Source: Myxococcales bacterium
GTDB taxonomy: Bacteria > Myxococcota > Bradymonadia > REDH01
Direction of reading: 5' to 3'
Length of the DNA: 14,010 nucleotides
Assembly: GCA_018970625.1 (NCBI GenBank)
Contig: JAGWVZ010000043.1
Location: 1-14,010, forward strand
Within the stretch, counting starts at the first letter, position 1. Every line of letters begins with the position of its first letter. Below the pieces are notes generated by a model. It was not told the DNA's origin, made no database searches, and saw nothing but the letters and a program-made list of their open reading frames with translations. The translations under genes were made by a program, and so were the position numbers. This document shows positions 7,502 to 14,010 of the stretch, one piece after another.

Positions 7502-8245
7502 TCAGCTGGTGGCCAGCGTTACCGGAACACCATTCCCGAGGTAAGTGCCAACACTTTCGCCGGTCACAATCGACAGGATGCTGCCCGGGCGATCGAAATC
7601 AAACACGTGCATGGGCATATTATGCTCTTTCGCGAGCATCAGCGCCGGCTGGTCCATCACCTTCAGGTCACGTCGAATGACCTCTTCGTAGTCCATGGAC
7701 GCATAACGAACTGCCGATGAGTCGCGCCGCGGATCGCCAGTGTAAACGCCGTCCACGCCGTGTTTGGCAACCAGGATCGCCTCACAACGGGTCTCGAGCG
7801 CGCGCTGCACAGCGGGGTAGTCCGTAGTGACGTAGGGGTTTCCGATGCCGCCCGCCATGACGATGATGTAGCCCTTCTCCAGATGCTTGAGCGCGCGAAG
7901 CCGAATATAGGGCTCGGCCACCCACTCCATCGACGTGGCGGTCATGACACGCGTCTCGTATGTGGAGCGGCTCTTGAGCGCAGCGCGCAACATGACCGCG
8001 TTGATGACCGTGCCCAGCATGCCCATGCTGTCGGCCTCGACCCGGTCAATACTCCACTCCTCCGAAATACGGCCGCGGAAGATGTTACCGCCGCCCACCA
8101 CGATCACAATCTCGACCCCCAGATCCCGGGCCGAGAGTACCTCGCGGACGATAAAATCGACCGACGCCGGATCGAATCCGAACTGCTGTTCCCCAGCGAT
8201 CGCACCGCCAGAGAGTTTGATGAGTACACGCTTATAGCGGAGCAT
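7502..8245 (-). CDS. pyrH: UMP kinase (uridylate kinase)
   Basis: 247 residues. It phosphorylates UMP to UDP with ATP in the cytoplasm, in pyrimidine nucleotide synthesis. Amino-acid kinase fold motifs are seen: RVLIKLSG (6-13), VVGGGNIFRG (49-58), ADSMGMLGTVINAVMLR with the UMP-binding Asp72 (71-87), AGGIGNP then TTD (131-142), DGVYTGDP (165-172), LKVMD (194-198) and MHVFDFDRPG near the end. Length is normal. The start is taken at 8245, with GAGG 5 bases upstream; an in-frame ATG at 8299 would add 18 residues with no homology. Unusual: KLSGG replaces the usual KLSGE, GGIGNP replaces the common GTGNP or GGTGNP, and DYPAVQRAL replaces DTAAALRA. The gene is not beside rpsB, tsf or frr as in many bacteria. 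It is the first gene of the minus-strand cluster, and its own promoter probably lies just upstream. Confidence 0.93.
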   Translation of the reverse strand: MLRYKRVLIKLSGGAIAGEQQFGFDPASVDFIVREVLSARDLGVEIVIVVGGGNIFRGRISEEWSIDRVEADSMGMLGTVINAVMLRAALKSRSTYETRVMTATSMEWVAEPYIRLRALKHLEKGYIIVMAGGIGNPYVTTDYPAVQRALETRCEAILVAKHGVDGVYTGDPRRDSSAVRYASMDYEEVIRRDLKVMDQPALMLAKEHNMPMHVFDFDRPGSILSIVTGESVGTYLGNGVPVTLATS

Positions 8246-8274
8246 ACCTACCTCGCGGTTTGAGTTCGGCGGGC

Positions 8275-8303
8275 GACCTAGCACCATGCAGAGCGCCATT
8301 CAA
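8275..8303 (-). promoter_or_regulatory. Candidate promoter for pyrH and the genes after it
   Basis: On the minus strand TTGAAT (complement of 8298-8303) is separated by 17 bases from TAGGTC (complement of 8275-8280), with TGC immediately before it as in an extended -10. The -10 hexamer itself is weak. Position, about 30 bases ahead of the start at 8245, fits. It also supports the shorter pyrH reading, because the longer start at 8299 would sit inside this promoter. Confidence 0.33.
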
Positions 8304-8339
8304 GCGGCCCCTGCCTGCGCCGACAACCCATCAACGCGA

Positions 8340-8369
8340 TTGAATTTTCGCTGATTCGCAACGTATGGA
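8340..8369 (+). promoter_or_regulatory. Candidate promoter for the lipoprotein gene
   Basis: TTGAAT at 8340-8345 and TATGGA at 8364-8369, 18 bases apart, lie about 33 bases ahead of the ATG at 8402 in the divergent gap with pyrH. The region around the -35 is locally AT-rich, unlike the surroundings. Match to the consensus is partial. Confidence 0.33.
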
Positions 8370-8401
8370 CTCCCGCGTCCCTGTTCTTCGTGAGGTCAGA
8401 T

Positions 8402-9139
8402 ATGCAGCCTTATTCCCTCTCCATGGTGTCGTCACTCGTGCTTTCGATGCTGCTCATCGCATGCACCGACTCGGCGGCGACGTCCGGCGGTGACGACGTG
8501 ACCGACCTGGATGCACACGCTGACGCGGAGGTGAACGTTCCTGATCCGGGTGACGCACAGGCGATCACCGACGTCGAGATCGGCGCCGATGTCGCAGACA
8601 GCGGTGCGGTGCCCCCTGACTCGGCATCACCGGACGGCAGCTTGGCCGACTCCGCCAGCCCTGATTCAGGCGCGCCTTCAGACACGACGTCGCCGTCCGA
8701 CGTAGCAACAACGCCTTCGCTGCTGCCCCGCACCGGAATCTGGGCCTACAGCCCAGGCACCCTGCAGAACAACACCTGCGGCGAATACGCCACCGCTGAG
8801 GCGGCCACACCCTTCCGAGTGCTCACTTCGGCCGACGCACGCTTCGAGATTGAGCAGGAAAATGGCGCGCTAAACTTCGTCTGTGAGGTGAGTGGCACCT
8901 CGTTCCTGTGTCCGACACGACTCCGCGGCGAGTCACCCATTGAAAACACCGACGTCACCATCGCTTACAACGTGGCGGTGGAAGGCGAGGTGCTGTCCAG
9001 CGAATCCCTTCGCGGCGACCAGACCGTCACCGTCACCTGCACCGGCAGCCAGTGCGCGTTCGCTCCCGCTGTGCTGGGCGTCACCTTCCCCTGCTCATGG
9101 GAGGTGCCTTTTACGGCCGAGTTCAGGGTGCGAGAGTAG
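8402..9139 (+). CDS. Putative lipoprotein with Asp/Ser/Ala-rich linker and six-Cys C-terminal domain
   Basis: 245 residues. The ATG at 8402 has GAGG 6 bases upstream; an in-frame GTG at 8390 is possible but overlaps that ribosome-binding site. The N-terminus is a lipoprotein signal: a hydrophobic stretch (8-19) and the lipobox LIAC with Cys21, giving a lipidated protein. Residue +2 is Thr, so outer-membrane retention would be expected by the E. coli rule, which may not hold here. Residues 22-110 are low complexity and acidic (Asp, Ala, Ser, Pro), likely an extended surface linker. Residues 111-245 form a compact domain opening with TGIWAYSPG and holding six Cys (126, 161, 170, 213, 218, 231), with a beta-rich appearance and probably three disulfides. 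I do not recognise the family. It is the only plus-strand gene supported here, divergent from pyrH and convergent with the PBP gene. Confidence 0.85.
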   Translation: MQPYSLSMVSSLVLSMLLIACTDSAATSGGDDVTDLDAHADAEVNVPDPGDAQAITDVEIGADVADSGAVPPDSASPDGSLADSASPDSGAPSDTTSPSDVATTPSLLPRTGIWAYSPGTLQNNTCGEYATAEAATPFRVLTSADARFEIEQENGALNFVCEVSGTSFLCPTRLRGESPIENTDVTIAYNVAVEGEVLSSESLRGDQTVTVTCTGSQCAFAPAVLGVTFPCSWEVPFTAEFRVRE

Positions 9140-9141
9140 CG

Positions 9142-9161
9142 CGCCTGATACGTTTCAGGTG
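9142..9161. terminator. Small hairpin between convergent genes, possible weak bidirectional terminator
   Basis: CCTGA at 9144-9148 pairs with TCAGG at 9155-9159, extended by one wobble and one G-C pair, with a 6-base loop. It begins two bases after the lipoprotein stop and lies in the 72-base convergent gap. No T-run follows on either strand, so it may act weakly, with Rho, or not at all. Confidence 0.25.
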
Positions 9162-9211
9162 AGTTCCACGACGAACCCGAAGCAATTGCACAGCACTGAC
9201 GCCCGTCCGGC

Positions 9212-11626
9212 TCAGAATTCGTCGAGCGTCCCCTGTGGCTCGGCGCCCGAAGCCTCTGCGGCACCACCACCATTCAGCAGCAGCTCGTCGGCCGAACGTT
9301 CGTCAGCTTCAGGCGCATACGATTGCGGCGCCGAGCCGGGCAGAAAGTACTCTTCGCGAGCTCCTTCGCGACCGGGCCGGGCACGCATGCCGGTGGCAGG
9401 GTCAATCAGCACCAGTTCAAGCTCGGCCGGTGGCGGTGGAAGCTCCAGCACCGGTTCTCCATCGAGTGCCTGACGCATGAACGAGGTCCACATGGGAAGC
9501 GCCGCGCGGCCGCCGCTCTCTCCCCGTCCCAGCTCGCCGTTGTCGTCGCGCCCCACCCAGACCACGGTGGTGTACCGGGCAGAGAAGCCTGCGAACCACG
9601 CGTCGCGCGCGCCGTTGGTGGTGCCTGTCTTTCCCGCGACCGGATGCCCGACGCGCGAGGCTGCACCGCCGGTGCCTTCTGTCACGACCGAGCGCAGCAA
9701 CGACTGAATGAGCCAGTTCAGGCCGGGCTCCACGACCTGAACCGGGTTCGTCTGACGTCGAAACAGGTCGTCGCCCTGCGGACTCACCACCCGCTCAACC
9801 ACCCAGGGCGTATCGAGGTAGCCGCCCGAGCCGATGGTGGCGAACATGTTGGCCAGCTCGATCGGCGGCATCTCAGACGAGCCCAGCGCCATCGTCAGGT
9901 TGTCCACCAGCGGCGACTGTGCACCGACCGTCCGCGAAAACTCGATGGCCCGAGGCACGGTGACCTGCTCCAGCGCGCGCACGGCGATGACGTTGCGAGA
10001 CCGGGCGAGCGCCTCACGCACCGACATCGGACCCAGATAGTCACCATCATAATTCTCGGGCGTCCAGTTTGGCTGCCCGGGAATGCGAAATGTAAAGGGC
10101 TGGTCCTGATACACCGTCGCCGCCGTCAAAACGCCGGCCTGCAGCGCCGCGCCATAAATAAACGTCTTGAACGTAGAACCCGTCTGCCGCCTGGCCTGCA
10201 GCGCCCGCTGAAATCCACCTCGCGCGTGCTCATAGCCGTTCGTGAGCGCGACAACAGCGCGCGTCTGGTGATCCATACTCACCAGCACGGCTTCGGCCGA
10301 TGGCACAAACCGCACCAGCACCGGCTCGACGGCGGCGTCCATGGCCGCAGCCGGAAGCGTCTGTGCGGGGCGCACCGTAAAGACGGCTCCCACGGGCAGT
10401 GTGTCGGCCCAGGACACATCCGGATCGGGCCGCATGCGTGACTCAGGTGTACGGTCGAGCGTCACGGTCCAGTTTCCAATCGCCATGATCGTCGCGTCGT
10501 CATCCGAGCTCAGAATCAGCGCGCGCACGTCTTCGCCAGCTCGAAGACCCGTCGAGGCGACCTCCTGAGCCGAGCGGCGTCGCCAGTCGGCGACAGCATC
10601 GGGCTCGACCGTCGTCACAGGGCGATGATACCCATGGCGACCATCGAATTCACGCAACCCCTCCTGCACCACCTGCTGCGCCAGCTGCTGCCATTCAGTG
10701 TTCAGGGCGGTGTACACTTCGAGGCCCCCGCCGTGAATCTCCTCATCGGGCAATAACACTTCGATTTCGTCGATGACGGCATCCACATAGGCCGGGAATG
10801 CATTCAGCCACGCGTCTCGCGTCTCGGAATCTGCGAGCTCGAGCGGCGCCTCCAGAGCAGCCCGGTATTCACCTTCGGGGATCATATTATTTTCGAACAT
10901 ACGACCCAGCACGTACGCACGACGGGCGAGCGCCTGCTCGGGGTTTCGATAGGGGTTATAATTATTGGGAGATTGTGGCAGGCCAGCCAGCAGCGCGGCC
11001 TCGGGCAGCGTCAGCTCCGAGGCGCTGTGTCCGAAGTAATAGCGTGAGGCTTCTTCCACACCGTAATATCGGACACCGAAGAATATCTCGTTCATATAAA
11101 TATCCAGAATCTCGTCTTTTGTAAGATTCTGCTCCAGCTGAACGGCGAGCATGGCCTCCTGAATCTTGCGCCGCAGGCTGCGTTCGCGACTCAGCACCAG
11201 GTTCTTAACCAGCTGCTGCGTGATGGTACTCGCACCCTGAGTCATTCCCCCGGCGCGTACGTTGCGCAGAAAAGCGCGCACAATACCGACATAATCAACG
11301 CCGGCATGCTCATAAAAATGTTTATCCTCGGCGGCAATAATTGCGTTGCGCATCAGGTCAGGGATCTCGTCATGGCGCAGCACCGTGCGATGCACCGCAT
11401 CGTCGCCCACCAGCTCGGCGATCAAAAACCCTTCCGCAGAATAAATGCGCGTCGTCTCACTCGGCCGATAATCACCCACGTTCCGAATATCGGGCAAATC
11501 CTGCCCGTAATACCAGAAAACACCGTACAGTCCGGCGGCGCCCGCCACAGAGCCCAGTAATCCCAGCGTCAGAAAAAGGGAAAAAAGACGCCTGAGACAA
11601 CCGCGTCTGGGCGGCGCCTGATTCAT
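9212..11626 (-). CDS. mrcA: Class A penicillin-binding protein (PBP1A-type), bifunctional transglycosylase/transpeptidase
   Basis: 804 residues. It polymerises lipid II into glycan strands and cross-links peptides, anchored in the inner membrane with its domains in the periplasm. Seen: a basic N-terminus and one membrane helix (14-38). The GT51 transglycosylase spans about 60-240, with EDKHFYEHAGVD (100-111, catalytic Glu100), GASTITQQLVKN (131-142), RRKIQEAMLAVQLE (152-165) and an ALLAGLPQSPNNYNP segment. An intermediate region of about 330-445 resembles the OB-like insert of PBP1A. The transpeptidase spans about 447-720, with STFK (nucleophile Ser484, Lys487), SRN (543-545) and KTGTT (666-670). 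All catalytic motifs are intact. The tail after 728 is rich in Pro, Glu, Ala and Ser and probably disordered. The start ATG overlaps the TGA of the preceding gene as ATGA, with GAGGGAG just before it. PBP1A rather than 1B or 1C is judged from the insert and overall order. Confidence 0.95.
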   Translation of the reverse strand: MNQAPPRRGCLRRLFSLFLTLGLLGSVAGAAGLYGVFWYYGQDLPDIRNVGDYRPSETTRIYSAEGFLIAELVGDDAVHRTVLRHDEIPDLMRNAIIAAEDKHFYEHAGVDYVGIVRAFLRNVRAGGMTQGASTITQQLVKNLVLSRERSLRRKIQEAMLAVQLEQNLTKDEILDIYMNEIFFGVRYYGVEEASRYYFGHSASELTLPEAALLAGLPQSPNNYNPYRNPEQALARRAYVLGRMFENNMIPEGEYRAALEAPLELADSETRDAWLNAFPAYVDAVIDEIEVLLPDEEIHGGGLEVYTALNTEWQQLAQQVVQEGLREFDGRHGYHRPVTTVEPDAVADWRRRSAQEVASTGLRAGEDVRALILSSDDDATIMAIGNWTVTLDRTPESRMRPDPDVSWADTLPVGAVFTVRPAQTLPAAAMDAAVEPVLVRFVPSAEAVLVSMDHQTRAVVALTNGYEHARGGFQRALQARRQTGSTFKTFIYGAALQAGVLTAATVYQDQPFTFRIPGQPNWTPENYDGDYLGPMSVREALARSRNVIAVRALEQVTVPRAIEFSRTVGAQSPLVDNLTMALGSSEMPPIELANMFATIGSGGYLDTPWVVERVVSPQGDDLFRRQTNPVQVVEPGLNWLIQSLLRSVVTEGTGGAASRVGHPVAGKTGTTNGARDAWFAGFSARYTTVVWVGRDDNGELGRGESGGRAALPMWTSFMRQALDGEPVLELPPPPAELELVLIDPATGMRARPGREGAREEYFLPGSAPQSYAPEADERSADELLLNGGGAAEASGAEPQGTLDEF

Positions 11627-12609
11627 GTCTCCCTCAGGCCGGCAGGCTGCACCTCATCCTCGGCAGTGAAAGCGTCCTGCGACACAATGTCCGACAGATC
11701 CACGGCCAGCGTACGCTCCGCAGGCGCGCGCTGCGCCAGCGCCGGTGTCGCCACCGGAGCCATATCCTCCTGCACCAGGTCGTCGTCGGACACCAGAACC
11801 GGTGCCGACTCCACCACCCGACCCAGAAACCACAGCGCCTGCAGCTCACTCGTAATCGGTCCACCCGCATAATAGCGCGTCAGACGGTCGCGCAGATCAG
11901 CCGCCAGCCGTTGTCGAACGGCAGCGCTGTCTCCGATGGCCTGCCAACGAGGCGCAAATGCCTCGGCGACCACCGGATGATCCCAGACCTGCCCGGCCGA
12001 CTCAAATGTCACCGGGATATGCAACTCACCAGAGTCCACCCACTCCACCTGCAACGCCGAACCGGCGGCAAGCACCGGCGCGGCCGTGGTGCGGGTCTCT
12101 CGCCACTCTTCCATCGCCGACACCGCGTCGGGGAAGGCCACCATGGTTTCGTTCAGCAGCTCATCCATAAAAGCCAGTGAGTTGGATCCCGGAACCGCAA
12201 AAACAATCCAGCCACCCGGCGCCGTTACGCGCGCCAATTCGGACAACGAATTCAAAACATCCGCGACCGACCCCGTCAGCGGCGCCGCGAGCGACAGCCC
12301 AAACACATCGTCCGCGAACGTGAGTGTGCGCACCGACTGCGTCTGAAAGAACACCGACACGGGGCCGGGTTCCTGACCACGTGCAACATCCAGAAGGTCG
12401 CGATCGGGATCGACCGCCATCATTCGCCGTATCGTGGGCATGGCGCGCGAAAGACGACCATTGAGGTGCCCCGTGCGGCACTCCGCGACCAGCGCGGTGG
12501 TATCCAGCGCCAGGTCTGCCACGAGCGGAATCAGCACGTCGGCCACCGCGACGTCCCATACGGCTTCACCCTGCTCCCGGTATCGATCGGCTTTTCTGGC
12601 ATCCGTCAT
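11623..12609 (-). CDS. Methyltransferase-fold protein with degenerate SAM motif
   Basis: 328 residues from the ATG at 12609, which has GGAAG 9 bases upstream; a TTG two codons earlier is too close to that site. The layout is that of class I SAM methyltransferases (Methyltransf_11-like). A motif I region lies at about 40-54, then AVDPDRDLLDVAR (65-77) at the end of strand 2, a motif resembling LPFpdxxFDlv (LTFADDVFGLSLA, 96-108), and ELARVTAPGGWIVFAVPG (124-141), the usual post-motif with PGG. Oddity: motif I reads ECRTG where the family has GCGTG, so two of three glycines are replaced by Glu and Arg. SAM binding is therefore doubtful. Residues about 270-328 are acidic and probably unstructured. 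The gene lies 32 bases after thiL and overlaps the PBP start by ATGA. Inferred: a scaffold or ligand-binding remnant possibly tied to wall synthesis; an active enzyme with an atypical pocket is the alternative. Confidence 0.78.
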   Translation of the reverse strand: MTDARKADRYREQGEAVWDVAVADVLIPLVADLALDTTALVAECRTGHLNGRLSRAMPTIRRMMAVDPDRDLLDVARGQEPGPVSVFFQTQSVRTLTFADDVFGLSLAAPLTGSVADVLNSLSELARVTAPGGWIVFAVPGSNSLAFMDELLNETMVAFPDAVSAMEEWRETRTTAAPVLAAGSALQVEWVDSGELHIPVTFESAGQVWDHPVVAEAFAPRWQAIGDSAAVRQRLAADLRDRLTRYYAGGPITSELQALWFLGRVVESAPVLVSDDDLVQEDMAPVATPALAQRAPAERTLAVDLSDIVSQDAFTAEDEVQPAGLRET

Positions 12610-12641
12610 GAACAATCGCTTCCAGTGGGGCGCAACGCGCG

Positions 12642-13586
12642 TCAGAAGTGCCGGAAACCGACCGGCAGGCTCGCGGGGCTACCACCGGCACCCGGGACGG
12701 TCAAGCCGGGGTCCCCTCGCAACACCTCACCAACCCGCGTCCATTCCGGGCCCGGACAGGTATCACAGGTCAGCAGCTTCACATAATCGTCTCCCCCAGC
12801 GAGCTGCCAGTCCAGCGCCGTCACCCCCAGCGCCTCAGCCCATGGTTGCAACACCGATTCACCCGGCAACGGCAACTTCAGATGCATACGTACACCCGAC
12901 GCACGGCACACGTGCAGGGCGTCGGGCACGAACCCGTCGCTGACGTCGATACAGGCACCCACGCCCGCATGCGCACGCGCCCACTCCGAAACCGGCCGTG
13001 GAAAAGGGCGCCGATGCGCCTGCAATAGCACCTGGGGAATCTCATGCGGCGCCCGACCCGACTGCAGCAGCGCCAGCCCCGCTGCAGCCAGCCCCAGGTC
13101 CCCGTTCACCCACACACCCTGTCCTACCCGGGCAGACGACCGCAGCCATAAGCCTTCACCTTCAACCGAATCATGGGCCGCCCTGCCCATCAGACTCAGG
13201 GTCATCATCGCAGGTCCGTTGACCCGGGTGGTATCGCCGCCGACGCAGCGCACGGATGGACACATCGCCGCGATACCCTCGGCAATTCCCTCCACGATTC
13301 CCTGCGCGTGAGCGGTCTCGGCGATCGCCAGCGTCAGAAGGAACACCGTCGGCTGAGCGCCCATGGCCTGCATGTCGGACACATTTCGCGCGAGCAATTT
13401 CCAGCCAACGTCCTGCCACGTGCTCCACGAAGTACGAAAATGAACATCCTGCACCACGGTATCAACGCACCACACACGGCCATCTTCCTCGCGCAGCAGC
13501 ACCGCGTCGTCGCCCACACCGCAAGCGCCGCTCCGCACGGTACCGATACGTTCACGAATCCAGTCAATCAGCTCAAACTCGTGCAT
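12642..13586 (-). CDS. thiL: Thiamine-monophosphate kinase
   Basis: 314 residues. It phosphorylates thiamine monophosphate to the cofactor thiamine diphosphate with ATP, in the cytoplasm. Motifs of the ThiL/PurM-like fold are seen in order: GVGDDAVLL (23-31), DTVVQDVHF (42-50), VGWKLLARNVSDMQAMGA (60-77), VGGDTTR (115-121), an internal GDLG (162-165), CIDVSDGF (212-219), LAGGDDY (262-268) and a terminal GFRHF. Length is normal for the family. Two small departures: GGDDYVK instead of the usual GGEDYEL near the substrate site. The ATG at 13586 lies 3 bases after the stop of the previous gene with only a weak ribosome-binding site, which suggests translational coupling. No THI-box riboswitch is visible upstream in the window. 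Its link to the PBP gene downstream appears to be operon sharing rather than pathway. Confidence 0.94.
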   Translation of the reverse strand: MHEFELIDWIRERIGTVRSGACGVGDDAVLLREEDGRVWCVDTVVQDVHFRTSWSTWQDVGWKLLARNVSDMQAMGAQPTVFLLTLAIAETAHAQGIVEGIAEGIAAMCPSVRCVGGDTTRVNGPAMMTLSLMGRAAHDSVEGEGLWLRSSARVGQGVWVNGDLGLAAAGLALLQSGRAPHEIPQVLLQAHRRPFPRPVSEWARAHAGVGACIDVSDGFVPDALHVCRASGVRMHLKLPLPGESVLQPWAEALGVTALDWQLAGGDDYVKLLTCDTCPGPEWTRVGEVLRGDPGLTVPGAGGSPASLPVGFRHF

Positions 13587-13589
13587 GTG

Positions 13590-14010
13590 TTACCACGGAC
13601 CCACGGACTGCTGTTTCGACATCATCCACAGGAGCGCAATCATCGCGAGCACGGTGAGCGACACCACCGTCACCAGCATGATGGTTTTTGCGCGCGCTGC
13701 TGCGGCCATAAATTCGTCCTGTTGCGAGCGCATGACCCCGGCCATGGCGGTCGCGTCGCGGACCACCTGGGCCAACCATTTTTCGGAGAGCGAGTGCCCG
13801 GGATAATCCGCAAGAAAATGCCGATACCGCGTCGCCGCGAACAGTAATAATCCTGTTTTACGACAGTGCTGCACGAACGCATCGTGTGCATCGTCACTGG
13901 CAGGAAAAGACTCCACCGTCTTCCATAACTCGCGGGCACGCGGCAGGTGCGGCTTCGCAAGCTCGCCGTAATCATCCCATGGTGCGAACCCCGGCTTCAC
14001 CAGACGAAAC
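13590..14010 (-). CDS. Protein with a C-terminal membrane anchor (N-terminus beyond right edge)
   Basis: The frame stays open to the right edge (FRL precedes a GTG at 14000), so the true start is probably outside the window; 140 codons are visible. The soluble part holds PWDDYGELAKPHLPRARELW, then a helical stretch with CRKTGLLLFAATRYRHFLADYPG, reminiscent of helical-repeat proteins but matching no family I can name. A single hydrophobic segment follows about 17-25 residues before the polar end (TIMLVTVVSLTVLAMIALLWMM), preceded by a basic AAARAK. A tail-anchored or C-terminally anchored inner-membrane protein is likely. The stop lies 3 bases ahead of thiL, so it is in the same operon. Function unknown. 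Confidence 0.72.
   Translation of the reverse strand, partial: FRLVKPGFAPWDDYGELAKPHLPRARELWKTVESFPASDDAHDAFVQHCRKTGLLLFAATRYRHFLADYPGHSLSEKWLAQVVRDATAMAGVMRSQQDEFMAAAARAKTIMLVTVVSLTVLAMIALLWMMSKQQSVGPW

Noticed and set aside
6846..7544. Plus-strand frame of 232 codons over the AGPS-like gene
   Set aside because: It is antisense to the FAD-binding domain, crosses an intergenic gap and shows no recognisable motif.
8246..8299. Longer start (ATG at 8299) for pyrH
   Set aside because: It would add 18 residues not seen in UMP kinases and would overlap the candidate promoter; the ATG at 8245 has a good GAGG.
9323..10441. Plus-strand frame of 372 codons inside the PBP gene
   Set aside because: It is His/Arg-rich and antisense to the transpeptidase domain with its intact STFK, SRN and KTG motifs.
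13173..13847. Plus-strand frame of 224 codons over thiL and the next gene
   Set aside because: It is His/Arg-rich, spans two real genes on the other strand and has no ribosome-binding site or motif.

Overview
This is a GC-rich window from a chromosome that looks like that of a predatory or social 'deltaproteobacterial' lineage (Myxococcota, Bradymonadota or relatives). The inference rests on a secreted protein with a nidogen-like domain followed by myxobacterial-type Cys-rich repeats (CGD...EQCDDGN...DGC), on a bacterial alkylglycerone-phosphate synthase (ether-lipid enzyme), and on an Asp/Ala/Ser-rich lipoprotein with a Cys-rich domain. No tRNA, rRNA, CRISPR array, insertion sequence or integrase was seen. 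Coding density is very high, and there is no gene-free stretch over 200 bases.

Left part (1-8245, all on the minus strand). Transcription runs right to left: pyrH (UMP kinase), then an AGPS-like FAD enzyme, then a polytopic GT-C-like membrane protein, then a polytopic TMTC-like protein with C-terminal TPRs. The last three genes are separated by 1 and 2 bases, so they are almost certainly co-translated. After a 199-base gap with a candidate promoter and a palindrome-rich leader comes a secreted NIDO/Cys-rich-repeat protein that runs off the left edge. The AGPS/GT-C/TMTC trio is the most interesting cluster: it pairs ether-lipid backbone synthesis with two putative lipid-linked-sugar transferases.

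Middle (8246-9211). A 156-base divergent intergenic region separates pyrH from a plus-strand lipoprotein gene, the only plus-strand gene I support. That gene converges on the next operon across 72 bases holding a small hairpin.

Right part (9212-14010, minus strand). From right to left: a 5'-truncated gene for a protein with a C-terminal membrane anchor, thiL (thiamine-monophosphate kinase), a methyltransferase-fold protein with an eroded SAM-binding motif, and a class A PBP (PBP1A type). The methyltransferase-like gene and the PBP gene overlap by ATGA, and thiL follows its upstream gene after 3 bases, so these four look like one operon.

Several starts were chosen from ribosome-binding sites rather than the longest frame (5746, 8245, 8402 and 12609). 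I found no clearly novel defence or mobile system; the candidates for follow-up are listed as findings.
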